Shown here piece by piece: positions 16,480 to 25,510 of a DNA stretch of 64,000 nucleotides. Origin of the DNA: Rhodospirillales bacterium 24-66-33 (lineage in GTDB: Bacteria > Pseudomonadota > Alphaproteobacteria > Reyranellales > Reyranellaceae); contig NCHQ01000012.1 of NCBI GenBank assembly GCA_002281855.1, positions 1-64,000 on the forward strand. Direction: 5' to 3'. The position numbers and the translations under genes were made by a program. The first letter of the stretch is position 1; each line of letters opens with the position of its first letter. The notes beneath the pieces were generated by a model. It saw only the letters and a program-made list of their open reading frames with translations, did no database searches and was not told where the DNA came from.

Positions 16480-19400
16480 ATGCGCTTCGAGCGTCGGTAT
16501 ACACAGGCAGGAAAGTCGCCATTCACGGGACTGGCGTTTCGCGCGACCGATTCAGAGATCCGCAACCCCGACGGTTCCATCGTTTTCCAGCTGAAGAACA
16601 TCGACGTGCCGGCTGAGTGGTCGCAGGTCGCCTCGGACGTTCTCGCGCAGAAGTATTTCAGGCGCGCAGGCGTGCCGGCGCGAATGGTCCGCGTTCCCGA
16701 CGAGGACGTGCCCCAGTGGCTGTGGCGATCGATTCCCGACGAGGCCGCCCTCGATGCAATGCCCGAAAGCGAGCGTTTTGGCAGCGAGTCCAGCGCCCGC
16801 CAGGTTTTCCACCGGATGGCCGGCGCCTGGACCTACTGGGGCTGGAAAGGCGGCTACTTCGACAGCGAGGAGGACGCCCGCTCCTTCTATGACGAGCACT
16901 GCTACATGCTCGCGGCGCAGATCTGCGCACCGAACTCGCCGCAATGGTTCAACACGGGCCTGCACTGGGCCTACGGCATCGACGGCCCGGGCCAGGGCCA
17001 CTGGTTCGTCGACCATACCGACGGCGTAGCGTACCCGTCGGGCTCTGCCTATGAGCGGCCGCAGCCGCATGCCTGCTTCATCCAGAGCGTCTCCGACGAT
17101 CTGGTGAACGAAGGCGGCATCATGGATCTCTGGACGCGCGAGGCGCGTCTCTTCAAGTACGGCTCCGGCACCGGCTCCAACTTCTCGCGTCTGCGCGGAC
17201 AGGGCGAGAAGCTGTCCGGCGGCGGCCAGTCGTCCGGCCTGATGTCGTTCCTCAAGATCGGCGATCGCGCGGCGGGAGCCATCAAGTCCGGCGGCACCAC
17301 GCGTCGGGCGGCCAAGATGGTGACCGTCGACATCGACCATCCCGACATCGAGGACTTCATTTCGTGGAAGATGCTCGAGGAGCAGAAGGTGGCCGCGCTG
17401 GTCGCCGGCTCCCGGCTCGCCAACCGCCACCTCAATGCGATCATGCAGGCCTGCCTCGAGGGCGAGGACGGCGATGCGGCGTTCGATCCCCGACAGAACG
17501 CCACGCTCCGCCGCGAGATCGTGGCCGCCCGGCGGGCCGAACTGCCCGAGAACTACATCCAGCGCGTCATCCAGTTTGCCCGCCAAGGCTATCGCCACAT
17601 CGAATTCCCGACCTTCGACACCGATTGGGAATCGGCGGCCTATGCTTCCGTCTCCGGACAGAATGCCAACAACTCGGTGCGCGTCACCGACGCGTTCCTG
17701 CGGGCGGTGGAAGAAGACCGGCAATGGGCGCTCACCGAGCGCACCACCGGCAAGGTCTCGAAGGTGATCGGGGCGCGCCTCCTCTGGGATCAGGTCGCCG
17801 AAGCCGCCTGGCACTCGGCCGATCCGGGCGTGCAGTACGACACCACGATCAACGACTGGCACACCTGCCCCGCTTCGGGGCGCATCAATGCCTCCAACCC
17901 GTGCTCGGAATACATGTTCCTGGACGACACGGCGTGCAATCTCGCGTCGCTGAACCTGATGCGGTTCCGGCGCGACGATGGCTCGATCGATGTCGAGGCG
18001 CTGGAGCATGCGAGCCGCCTCTGGACGGTCGTCCTCGAAATCTCCGTCATGATGGCGCAGTACCCGTCGCGCCGCATCGCCGAGCTCTCCTACCGGTACC
18101 GCACGCTGGGTCTGGGCTACGCCAATCTCGGCGCCCTGCTCATGGCCTCGGGCCTTGGCTACGACAGCGCCGAGGGTCGCGCCATCGCCGGTGCTCTCAC
18201 CGCGATCATGACCGGCACCGCCTACGCCACCTCGGCGGAGATGGCGGGCCTGATGGGCACCTTCCCCGGCTTCGCGGCCAACCGCGAGCCGATGCTGCGC
18301 GTCATCCGCAACCATCGCCGGGCGGCGCATGGCGCGGACCCGGCCTATGAAGGCCTGTCGATCGCGCCTCAGGCCCTCGACGCGGCCAATTGCCGGGACG
18401 CCCGGCTCGTCGCCGCGGCCCGCACCGCCTGGGATCGCGCGCTGGAACTGGGTGAACGCCACGGCTTCCGCAACGCACAGGTCTCCGTCATCGCGCCCAC
18501 CGGCACGATCGGACTGGTGATGGATTGCGACACCACCGGAATCGAACCCGATTTCTCCCTGGTCAAGTTCAAGAAGCTGGCCGGCGGCGGCTACTTCAAG
18601 ATCATCAACCAGACGGTCCCCCTGGCGCTTCGGACGCTCGGCTATGACGAAGCCACGATCGGACGCATCGTGAGCCATGCGGTGGGCCACGGCTCGCTGG
18701 CATCGGCCCTTTCCATCAATCACCAGAGCCTGGCGGCGCGCGGCTTCGATGCCGCGACCCTGAAGCGGCTCGACCAGGCGACCGCCACCGCCTTCGACAT
18801 CCGCCTGGCCTTCTCGCGCTACACGCTGGGCGAAGCCTTCTGCCGAGAGACACTCGGCCTCGACGACGAGGCGCTGGCGGATCCAACGCTCGACATACTC
18901 TCGCGATTGGGTTTCTCGCGCAGTGACGTCGCCGCCGCGAATATCCATGCCTGCGGGACGATGAGCGTCGAAGGCGCACCTGATCTCGAGAGCCGACATC
19001 TTTCCGTGTTCGATTGTGCGAATCCCTGTGGACGAGATGGCTCGCGCTTCTTGTCTGCCGAGAGTCACATACGCATGATGGCTGCAGCACAACCCTTCGT
19101 ATCGGGCGCCATTTCCAAGACCATCAACATGCCCAACGCGGCGACGGTCGAGGACTGCCGCAAGGCCTATGAGATCTCGTGGAAGCTCGGATTGAAAGCA
19201 AACGCTCTCTATCGTGACGGCTCCAAGCTCTCGCAGCCGCTGTCTGCGATGGCGCTGGGCGATGACATCGCGGCCAACGACGATCTTGCCGAACTGCCGC
19301 CCGCGGCACGAGCCTCGATCATTGCCGAGCGAATCGTGGAGCGTATCGTCGAGCGCGAAGTCCGGGCCGGCCGCGAGCGCCTGCCGCAGCGTCGCAAGGG

Positions 19401-20172
19401 CTACACGCAGAAGGCCATCGTCGGCGGCCACAAGGTCTATCTCAGGACCGGCGAGTATGAAGACGGGCGCGTCGGCGAGATCTTCGTCGACATGCACAAG
19501 GAAGGCGCGGCGTTCCGCAGCCTCATGAACAACTTCGCCATCGCGATTTCGATCGGCCTGCAGTACGGCGTGCCGCTCGAGGAATTCGTCGAGGCCTACA
19601 CCTTTACGCGGTTCGAACCCTCGGGGCTCGTCGAAGGCAACGACGCGATCAAGATGTCGACGTCCGTCCTCGACTACATCTTCCGCGAACTCGCGATCTC
19701 CTATCTCGGGCGCAACGACCTCAGCCACGTCGAGCAGGCGGACCTCCGCCCCGACGGTGTCGGACGCGGTGAGGTTCAGGGAGAGCTCCCGCCGCCCGGC
19801 ACCAGCGCCGCCGAAGCCGCCGCTGCCGCGGTGAGCCGGATCGCGAGTGTCGGCTACGTGCGCAGCAACCTCCAGGTATTGAAGGGCAGGACTGCCGGCC
19901 ATGCCGCGATCGCCGATGGGGCGATCGTCGGTGCCGCCCTGCCCAAAGGACTGACCGACGGACCAGCCGTCGCTTCGGCGCACATCGCCAAGGCGGCCGT
20001 CGTCAGCGTCGCGCTCGGAAACTCTTCCTCTTCATCCCTGGGACCCGCCCTCGAGGCGAGACTCAAGGGATTCGAAGGAGATGCGTGTCCGGAATGCGGC
20101 AACTTCACGATGGTCCGCAACGGGACGTGCCTCAAATGCACGACCTGCGGCGGCACCACCGGCTGCAGTTGA
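16480..20172 (+). CDS. nrdJ: Vitamin B12-dependent ribonucleotide reductase (class II)
   Basis: A 1230-aa adenosylcobalamin-dependent reductase making deoxyribonucleotides in the cytosol. The finger-loop radical cysteine C475 lies in '[11 protein letters not shown]' with N473 and E477; the first disulfide Cys is in 'PHACFIQSV'. The phosphate-binding segment '[19 protein letters not shown]' (core [18 protein letters not shown]) is present. The last 28 residues form a Cys-rich zinc-ribbon-like tail ('CPECGN', '[13 protein letters not shown]'). Length matches the long alphaproteobacterial NrdJ. The ATG at 16480 follows a GGGGGAT ribosome binding site; a GTG at 16405 is unlikely because it lies before the palindrome at 16409-16430. 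Upstream elements suggest NrdR control. Confidence 0.96.
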   Translation: MRFERRYTQAGKSPFTGLAFRATDSEIRNPDGSIVFQLKNIDVPAEWSQVASDVLAQKYFRRAGVPARMVRVPDEDVPQWLWRSIPDEAALDAMPESERFGSESSARQVFHRMAGAWTYWGWKGGYFDSEEDARSFYDEHCYMLAAQICAPNSPQWFNTGLHWAYGIDGPGQGHWFVDHTDGVAYPSGSAYERPQPHACFIQSVSDDLVNEGGIMDLWTREARLFKYGSGTGSNFSRLRGQGEKLSGGGQSSGLMSFLKIGDRAAGAIKSGGTTRRAAKMVTVDIDHPDIEDFISWKMLEEQKVAALVAGSRLANRHLNAIMQACLEGEDGDAAFDPRQNATLRREIVAARRAELPENYIQRVIQFARQGYRHIEFPTFDTDWESAAYASVSGQNANNSVRVTDAFLRAVEEDRQWALTERTTGKVSKVIGARLLWDQVAEAAWHSADPGVQYDTTINDWHTCPASGRINASNPCSEYMFLDDTACNLASLNLMRFRRDDGSIDVEALEHASRLWTVVLEISVMMAQYPSRRIAELSYRYRTLGLGYANLGALLMASGLGYDSAEGRAIAGALTAIMTGTAYATSAEMAGLMGTFPGFAANREPMLRVIRNHRRAAHGADPAYEGLSIAPQALDAANCRDARLVAAARTAWDRALELGERHGFRNAQVSVIAPTGTIGLVMDCDTTGIEPDFSLVKFKKLAGGGYFKIINQTVPLALRTLGYDEATIGRIVSHAVGHGSLASALSINHQSLAARGFDAATLKRLDQATATAFDIRLAFSRYTLGEAFCRETLGLDDEALADPTLDILSRLGFSRSDVAAANIHACGTMSVEGAPDLESRHLSVFDCANPCGRDGSRFLSAESHIRMMAAAQPFVSGAISKTINMPNAATVEDCRKAYEISWKLGLKANALYRDGSKLSQPLSAMALGDDIAANDDLAELPPAARASIIAERIVERIVEREVRAGRERLPQRRKGYTQKAIVGGHKVYLRTGEYEDGRVGEIFVDMHKEGAAFRSLMNNFAIAISIGLQYGVPLEEFVEAYTFTRFEPSGLVEGNDAIKMSTSVLDYIFRELAISYLGRNDLSHVEQADLRPDGVGRGEVQGELPPPGTSAAEAAAAAVSRIASVGYVRSNLQVLKGRTAGHAAIADGAIVGAALPKGLTDGPAVASAHIAKAAVVSVALGNSSSSSLGPALEARLKGFEGDACPECGNFTMVRNGTCLKCTTCGGTTGCS

Positions 20173-20250
20173 GCATGCGTGGCGTAGCGTACCGGCGTAC
20201 CCCGGGGACCTCACGGTTGGGGACCCCATAGCTAACCATAGGAGACAGTT

Positions 20251-20307
20251 ATGGCTGCTAAGAAAAAGGTTGCGAAGAAGAAGGCTGCTAAGAAGAAGAA
20301 GCAGTAA
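20251..20307 (+). CDS. 18-aa Lys/Ala-rich basic peptide
   Basis: This short ORF encodes MAAKKKVAKKKAAKKKKQ, 11 Lys of 18 residues, resembling a histone H1 tail repeat. It was read directly from the nucleotide sequence. An excellent ribosome binding site (AGGAGA, 8 nt before the ATG) precedes it, and it lies 78 nt after nrdJ and before hairpins and a strong terminator. There is no signal peptide or TM segment. The charge would favour binding to DNA or RNA, but that is inference. Lys is encoded mostly by AAG, in line with the high-GC genome. It could also be a fortuitous ORF, though the ribosome binding site argues for translation. Confidence 0.55.
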   Translation: MAAKKKVAKKKAAKKKKQ

Positions 20308-20322
20308 TTAGGAAAGGGCGGA

Positions 20323-20342
20323 GGTCAAAGGCAGCTTTGACC
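20323..20342 (+). other. Hairpin downstream of the basic peptide
   Basis: GGTCAAAG at 20323-20330 pairs perfectly with CTTTGACC at 20335-20342 over a GCAG loop. It starts 16 nt after the peptide stop. No U-tract follows, so it is not an intrinsic terminator by itself; it may stabilise the 3' end of the short message. Confidence 0.5.
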
Positions 20343-20359
20343 CCTCTAACACGCCTTTC

Positions 20360-20402
20360 GGCCTCCGTGTGGACGCCCTCTCTCGGGGCGCCACCGGAGG
20401 CC
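20360..20402 (+). other. Long imperfect hairpin in the nrdJ-tetR gap
   Basis: GGCCTCCG at 20360-20367 pairs with CGGAGGCC at 20395-20402, and the inner segment adds GGACGCCC/GGGGCGCC-type pairing, giving a long GC-rich stem. No T-run follows. With the hairpin before it and the terminator after it, the 381-nt gap from 20173 to 20553 is filled with structure rather than further protein-coding sequence. Confidence 0.5.
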
Positions 20403-20478
20403 CCCTAAACAGAAGACGAGCGAAAAGCCGATCCGACGCTCCCGCTTGCGGGGGCGGAAAGGCGAAACTGGCCAAACC

Positions 20479-20512
20479 GTCCGGGGACCTCGGTCTACCG
20501 GACTTTTTTCTT
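20479..20512 (+). terminator. Rho-independent terminator
   Basis: GTCCGG at 20479-20484 pairs with CCGGAC at 20498-20503; inside it GACC pairs with GGTC. Six T residues (20504-20509), then CTTT, follow at once. It is a strong intrinsic terminator ending transcription from nrdJ and the basic-peptide gene and insulating the tetR efflux operon. Confidence 0.85.
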
Positions 20513-20517
20513 TCGCC

Positions 20518-20546
20518 TTGCACACGATCTCCTTTCGCACTACATG
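20518..20546 (+). promoter_or_regulatory. Predicted promoter of the tetR-MFP-RND operon
   Basis: TTGCAC at 20518-20523 and TACATG at 20541-20546 are 17 nt apart. The -10 is weak. The predicted start at about 20553 coincides with the ATG at 20554, and no Shine-Dalgarno precedes that ATG, which suggests a leaderless message. Confidence 0.35.
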
Positions 20547-20553
20547 CCGGAAT

Positions 20554-21201
20554 ATGGATACTGACCGGTCAGTCAATAGGGAGTCTGCGACGGCATCCCG
20601 CGTTCGCCGGCCGGAGGATCGCGCCTCCGAGATTGCCCGGGCTGCACTCGAACTCTTCGTCACCAGGGGGTTCGCCGCGACCAAACTCGAAGACGTCGCC
20701 AAGGAGGCGTCGGTCAGCAAGGGCCTTCCCTACCTCTACTTCAAGAGCAAGGAAGGGCTGTTCAAGGCCGTCATTGCCGAGGCCATCGCCGGTCCGCTCG
20801 CGCAGGCGAACGACATGATCGAGCGCTTCGAGGGAACGAGTGAGGAGCTGCTTCGCATCCTGGTGGAGGGGTTCCGCGCCTTCGAGGAGACGCCGGCCGG
20901 CGGTGTCGTAAAACTGATTCTGGCAGAGGCCGGAAACTTTCCCGACGTCGCCGAATTCTACTGCACGCACTTCGACGTCCGCGGCCGCGACCTTTTCATC
21001 CGCACCTTGCGGCGCGGCGTAGAAAGCGGTGAATTCCGGCCCCTTCCCGACCTCGAAACCACCGCCATCGTCATCCTGCAGCCGCTCGCCATGTTCTCGG
21101 TATGGAAGCGCTCCCTGGCACCGTTCGACCCCAGCCAAGTCGATGGCGACCGCTTCTATACCGCCTATCTTGATTTCGTTCTCAAAGGGCTCCGGCCATG
21201 A
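20554..21201 (+). CDS. TetR/AcrR-family repressor of the RND efflux operon
   Basis: A 215-aa protein. The N-terminal HTH reads 'RASEIARAALELFVTRGFAATKLEDVAKEASVSKGLPYLYFKSKEGLF' (core FAATKLEDVAKEASVSKGL then YLYFKSKEGLF), the standard TetR pattern. The C-terminal 150 residues form a helical ligand-binding domain that resembles TetR_C domains of efflux regulators. The ATG at 20554 is the only start in frame before the HTH apart from one upstream of the terminator. The stop overlaps the next gene (ATGA at 21198-21201). It likely senses a pump substrate and represses tetR, MFP and RND together. Confidence 0.9.
   Translation: MDTDRSVNRESATASRVRRPEDRASEIARAALELFVTRGFAATKLEDVAKEASVSKGLPYLYFKSKEGLFKAVIAEAIAGPLAQANDMIERFEGTSEELLRILVEGFRAFEETPAGGVVKLILAEAGNFPDVAEFYCTHFDVRGRDLFIRTLRRGVESGEFRPLPDLETTAIVILQPLAMFSVWKRSLAPFDPSQVDGDRFYTAYLDFVLKGLRP
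20560..20573. promoter_or_regulatory. Perfect palindrome over the tetR start, candidate TetR operator
   Basis: ACTGACCGGTCAGT is a perfect 14-bp palindrome covering codons 3-7 of tetR. TGAC-n-GTCA half-sites of this kind are usual for TetR/AcrR repressors. Its place just downstream of the predicted transcription start fits autorepression of the whole efflux operon. Confidence 0.6.
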
Positions 21202-22331
21202 AGACCAGCGCCAAGATTACTCTCGCCCTTGTCGGCGCCGCCATCGTCCTGGGAGGCGGCGCGTTTGCGTGGAAGAACGGCAAGGGCCCGAACCCGGCGG
21301 GCAACGGGCCTGCGGTCTCCAAGGCCGCCGACCGTATCCTCGAGCTGATCCCGGCCGAGGTCCACACGATCGAGCCCCGCGGCCTCGTCGATGTCGTCCG
21401 CTTCACCGGCACCACGCAGCCGATCGACCAGACCATCGTCAAGGGTCGCGTTGCCGGCCGCCTGGCCGACGTGCTGGTCCGCGAAGGAGACCGGGTCAGC
21501 GAAGGCCAGGTGCTTGCGCGCTTCGAGACCACCGAGTTGCAGGCCAAGATGAACGAGCGGCAATCCGCTCTCGAAGCCGCGCGGGCCGACGCGCGCTGGA
21601 CGGCGCGGGACCGCTCCGACAAGGAGACCCTGGCGAACCGCAACATCGTCTCGCAATCGGCGGCCGACCAGGCGCGTGCGACGGCCGAGAATCGGGCTTC
21701 CATGGTGGCCGTCGCCGAGGCCCAGCGCGACATCGCGCGCAAGAACCTGTCCGATGCCGAGGTCAAGGCCCCGTTCGATGGCGTCGTGGGCGAGCGTATC
21801 GCCAACCAGGGCGAATCGCTGCCGATCGACGGCAAGATCCTGACCCTTCTCGACACCAGCCACGTCGAGATCGCGGCGCAGATGCCGGCCGCCGACGTCA
21901 TCCGCATGAAGGTGGGCCAGACAGCCAAGGTCAATCTCGAGGGCTTCGGCGATCGTGTCTTCAGCGGCAAGATCACCCGCATCAGTCCGACCACGCAGCC
22001 CGGCTCGCGCTCGATTCCGGTCTATGTCGAAATCGTCGACCGCCACGAGGCGTTGCGCGGCGGCCTGTTCGGCACCGGCACCGTCACCGTGCAGGAGAAG
22101 GGCCACGCGCTGGCCGTACCGGTCTCGGCGATGCGCAAGGACGACCAGGGGGACTACGTGCTGATCGTCCAGAACGGCGCACTCGTGCGCAAGCCGGTGG
22201 GCGCCGTGCGCACCTGGTCGCGCGGCGAGCTGGTCGAGGTGAAGGGCCTGGAATCCGGCATGACGGTGGTTTCCGCCCCCCTGCCCGGCCTGCATGCCGG
22301 ACAGCAGGTCAAGATCGTCGAGACGCGCTAG
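21198..22331 (+). CDS. RND efflux periplasmic adaptor (HlyD/MFP family)
   Basis: A 377-aa membrane-fusion protein. It has an N-terminal hydrophobic segment (about 5-24; no lipobox Cys seen), a lipoyl half 'VKGRVAGRLADVLVREGDRV', a short coiled-coil hairpin (about 110-185) rich in Ala/Glu/Arg, the second lipoyl half 'KAPFDGVVGERIANQGESL', then beta-barrel and membrane-proximal domains. It should link the inner-membrane RND pump to an outer-membrane channel; no TolC-like gene is present here. It starts inside the tetR stop and ends 10 nt before the RND gene. Confidence 0.92.
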   Translation: MKTSAKITLALVGAAIVLGGGAFAWKNGKGPNPAGNGPAVSKAADRILELIPAEVHTIEPRGLVDVVRFTGTTQPIDQTIVKGRVAGRLADVLVREGDRVSEGQVLARFETTELQAKMNERQSALEAARADARWTARDRSDKETLANRNIVSQSAADQARATAENRASMVAVAEAQRDIARKNLSDAEVKAPFDGVVGERIANQGESLPIDGKILTLLDTSHVEIAAQMPAADVIRMKVGQTAKVNLEGFGDRVFSGKITRISPTTQPGSRSIPVYVEIVDRHEALRGGLFGTGTVTVQEKGHALAVPVSAMRKDDQGDYVLIVQNGALVRKPVGAVRTWSRGELVEVKGLESGMTVVSAPLPGLHAGQQVKIVETR

Positions 22332-22341
22332 GAGACCGGCC

Positions 22342-25300
22342 GTGAAGCTCACCCAGATCGCGGTCGACAATCCGGTCTTCGCCACCATGATGATGGTGGC
22401 GTTGCTGGTGATGGGACTGTTCTCCTACCGCCAGCTCGGTATCGACCAGTTTCCCAACGTCGACTTCCCCATCGTCGTGGTGACCACCGACTATCCCGGC
22501 GCCTCGCCGGAGACGGTCGAAAGCGAGATCAGCCGCAAGATCGAGGAATCGGTCAACGCCATCGCCGGCCTCAAGACGCTGACCTCGCGCTCGCTCGAGG
22601 GCAAGTCGATCGTCATCGCCGAATTCGAACTGTCGGTCCCCTCCGCCGTGGCCATGCAGGACGTCCGCGAGAAGGTCCAGATGGTCCGGGCGTCCTTCCG
22701 GCCGGAGATCAAGGAGCCGCTGATCCAGCGCTTCAATCCCGACGACCAGCCCATCGTTTCGATCGCCGTGCGCTCCGATGTCCGCTCGGTGCGCGACCTC
22801 ACGACGCTCGCAGACCAGATCATCATCAAGCGACTGCAGACCGTGCGCGACGTCGGCCGCGCCACCATCGCCGGCGGCCTGAAGCGGCAGATCAACATCG
22901 AGCTCGATCCCGGCCGCATGCACGCGCTGCGCGTCGGCGTGAACGACATCATGCGGGCGATCAAGGACGAGAATCAGAACTTCCCCGCAGGCAACGTCCA
23001 GCGCGGCAACGACGACCGCGTGATCGAAGTCACCGGCCGCGTCGTCGAGCCGGGCGACTTTGCCGACCTGATCGTGGCTCGACGCGGGCAGGCGCCGGTC
23101 TATCTCCGCCAGGTCGCCACCGTGGTCGACGGCCAGCAGGAGCTGGAAAACGTCGCCACCCTTAACGGCGAACGGGCGCTCGCCATCGACGTGGTGAAGA
23201 CACAGGGCTCCAACACGATCGAGGTGGCCCGCGGCGTGCGCCGCACCGTTGCCGAGTTGCAGGCCTCCCTGCCCGCGGATGTGAAGCTGGAAATCGTGCG
23301 TGACAGCTCGCGCGGCATCCAGAACTCGGTCAACAACGTCCAGCAGACCATGGTCGAAGGCGGCCTCCTCACCATCGCCATCGTCTTCCTGTTCCTGCAT
23401 TCCTGGCGCAGTACCGTCATCACCGGCCTCGCCCTGCCGATCTCGGTGTTCGGCGCTTTCATGGTGATGGCCGCCTTCGGTTTCACGCTGAACGTGCTGA
23501 CCCTGATGGCGCTCAGCCTGGCGATCGGCATCCTGATCGACGATGCGATCGTGGTGCGCGAGAACATCATGCGCCACATCGGCTTCGGCAAGACCCACCG
23601 CCAGGCCGCCATCGACGGCACCAACGAGATCGGCCTCGCCGTGCTCGCCACCACCTTCTGCATCGTGGCGGTGTTCCTGCCCGTGGCCTTCATGGGCGGC
23701 ATCATCGGCCGCTTCTTCTTCCAGTTCGGCGTCATGGTGTCGGCCGCCGTCCTGATTTCCCTCTTCGTCTCCTTCACCCTCGACCCGATGCTGTCGTCGG
23801 TCTGGTACGACCCCCAGGCCCATGGCAACGGCCGCTTCGCCCGAATCGTCAACGGAACACAGGAAAAGGCCAACGGCGTCTATCGTGTCGTGCTCGCCTG
23901 GGCGCTGCGCTGGCCCAAGACCACTCTGCTGATCGCGCTCGCAACCTTCGTCGGCAGCTTCGCGCTGCCGAAATACATCGGCTTCGAGTTCGTGCCGCAG
24001 GCCGACCTCGGGGAACAGGTCGTCAGCATCGAGACGCCGGTCGGCTCGTCGCTGGAATATACCGAAGCCAAGCTGCGGCAGGTCGATGCCGCGCTGCGGG
24101 AGTTTCCCGAGATCGACTACACCTACGGCACGGTCAACACCGGCTACGCCAACGGCAAGAACCAGGCGAGCCTCTATCTCAAGCTGAAGCCGCTGAAGGA
24201 TCGCAAGCGCTCGCCCGAGCAGCTGGCCCAGCCTATCCGCGAACGGCTCGCTAGCATCCCGGGCATCCTGGTTTCCATCAACATTCCGGGCGGACCGGGC
24301 GGCGGCGTCCAGAAGCAGCTCCAGCTCTCGCTGCAGGGACCCGACACCAACGTGCTCGATTCCATCTCGCAGGACGTGATGAAGCGCGCCGCCGGTATCC
24401 GCGGTCTGGTCGACCTCGACCGCAACCTCAAGGCCGCCAAGCCGATCCTGTCGGTCCGCCTGCGCCGTGATGCAGCGTCCGACCTCGGCCTGGGGACCGC
24501 CGCGGTCGCCCAGTCGCTGCGCCCCCTCTTCGCCGGCGACGAGACCAGCCTGTGGCGGGCGCCCGACGGCGAGAACTACATGGTCATGGTCCGGCTGCCG
24601 ACAGACGACCGCACCGGCATCGCCGACTTGCACCGCGTCTGGTTCACCGCCGGGACAGAGCCCAACGGACTGCCGCGGATGGTCCACATCGCTCAGGTCG
24701 CCGACGTCGTGACCGATGTCGGCGCCTCGCAGATCAACCGCCGCGACCTCAACCGTGAGGTCCAGATCACGGCCAACGTCCACGGCCGCTCGGCCGGCGA
24801 GGTTTCGAACGATCTGCAGCAGGTCCTGACCGAGATCAAGCTGCCGCCAGGCTATCGCTTCGTGTTCGGGGGCTCGACCAAGGACATGGCCGAGAGCGCC
24901 GCCTATGCCGGCCAGGCGCTCCTGATGGCCGTCATCCTGATCTACCTGATCCTGGCCTCTCAGTTCGGCAGCTTCCTGCAGCCGATCGCCATCATGATGT
25001 CCTTGCCGATGTCGCTGATCGGCGTGTTCCTCGGCCTGCTGGTGGCCGGCACGACGCTCAACATCTTCTCGGCGATCGGCTTCATCATGCTGATGGGCCT
25101 GGTCACCAAGAACGCCATCCTGCTGGTCGACTTCTTCAACCAGGCTCGAGAGCGCGGAACGCCGGTCAACGAGGCCCTGCTCGAGGCCGGCTCGATCCGC
25201 CTGCGGCCCATCCTGATGACGACGCTCGCCATGGTGTTCGGCATGCTGCCGCTGGCGCTGGGCCTCGGCGAGGGCGCCACGCAGCGCGCCCCTATGGCGC

Positions 25301-25455
25301 ACGCCGTGATCGGCGGCCTGATCAGCTCGACCCTGCTGACCCTGGTCGTCGTGCCGGTGATGCTGATCTATATCGACCGGCTCAGCCTGTGGGCGACCCG
25401 TCGCTTCAGCCGCTCGGCGGACGAGATGGCGCGCGAACACAAGCCGGCCGAGTAG
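22342..25455 (+). CDS. RND-family multidrug efflux permease
   Basis: A 1037-aa HAE1-type transporter with 12 TM segments and two large periplasmic loops. It starts with 'VKLTQIAVDNPVFATMMMVA', and the proton-relay aspartate pair is visible in TM4, 'LAIGILIDDAIVVREN'. The second half repeats the fold ('FIMLMGLVTKNAILLVDF', containing the conserved TM10 Lys). It exports drugs or other amphiphiles using the proton gradient; the substrates are unknown. The GTG at 22342 has GGAGA upstream. It completes the three-gene tetR-MFP-RND operon. Confidence 0.94.
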   Translation: MKLTQIAVDNPVFATMMMVALLVMGLFSYRQLGIDQFPNVDFPIVVVTTDYPGASPETVESEISRKIEESVNAIAGLKTLTSRSLEGKSIVIAEFELSVPSAVAMQDVREKVQMVRASFRPEIKEPLIQRFNPDDQPIVSIAVRSDVRSVRDLTTLADQIIIKRLQTVRDVGRATIAGGLKRQINIELDPGRMHALRVGVNDIMRAIKDENQNFPAGNVQRGNDDRVIEVTGRVVEPGDFADLIVARRGQAPVYLRQVATVVDGQQELENVATLNGERALAIDVVKTQGSNTIEVARGVRRTVAELQASLPADVKLEIVRDSSRGIQNSVNNVQQTMVEGGLLTIAIVFLFLHSWRSTVITGLALPISVFGAFMVMAAFGFTLNVLTLMALSLAIGILIDDAIVVRENIMRHIGFGKTHRQAAIDGTNEIGLAVLATTFCIVAVFLPVAFMGGIIGRFFFQFGVMVSAAVLISLFVSFTLDPMLSSVWYDPQAHGNGRFARIVNGTQEKANGVYRVVLAWALRWPKTTLLIALATFVGSFALPKYIGFEFVPQADLGEQVVSIETPVGSSLEYTEAKLRQVDAALREFPEIDYTYGTVNTGYANGKNQASLYLKLKPLKDRKRSPEQLAQPIRERLASIPGILVSINIPGGPGGGVQKQLQLSLQGPDTNVLDSISQDVMKRAAGIRGLVDLDRNLKAAKPILSVRLRRDAASDLGLGTAAVAQSLRPLFAGDETSLWRAPDGENYMVMVRLPTDDRTGIADLHRVWFTAGTEPNGLPRMVHIAQVADVVTDVGASQINRRDLNREVQITANVHGRSAGEVSNDLQQVLTEIKLPPGYRFVFGGSTKDMAESAAYAGQALLMAVILIYLILASQFGSFLQPIAIMMSLPMSLIGVFLGLLVAGTTLNIFSAIGFIMLMGLVTKNAILLVDFFNQARERGTPVNEALLEAGSIRLRPILMTTLAMVFGMLPLALGLGEGATQRAPMAHAVIGGLISSTLLTLVVVPVMLIYIDRLSLWATRRFSRSADEMAREHKPAE

Positions 25456-25510
25456 AGACAGCGGCAACGATTGGCCATCGTGCTGGCACGATTCGCGCTA
25501 TGCTGTCCCT

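Noticed and set aside
16552..19983. A very long minus-strand ORF opposite nrdJ (over 1100 codons)
   Set aside because: It mirrors a clear, conserved gene in high-GC DNA, where stop codons are rare on the opposite strand. Its translation is Arg/Gly/Ala-rich without any motif.
22309..25467. Minus-strand ORF covering the RND permease gene
   Set aside because: A shadow of the permease: His/Asp/Gln/Arg-rich with no domain, while the plus strand has all RND landmarks.
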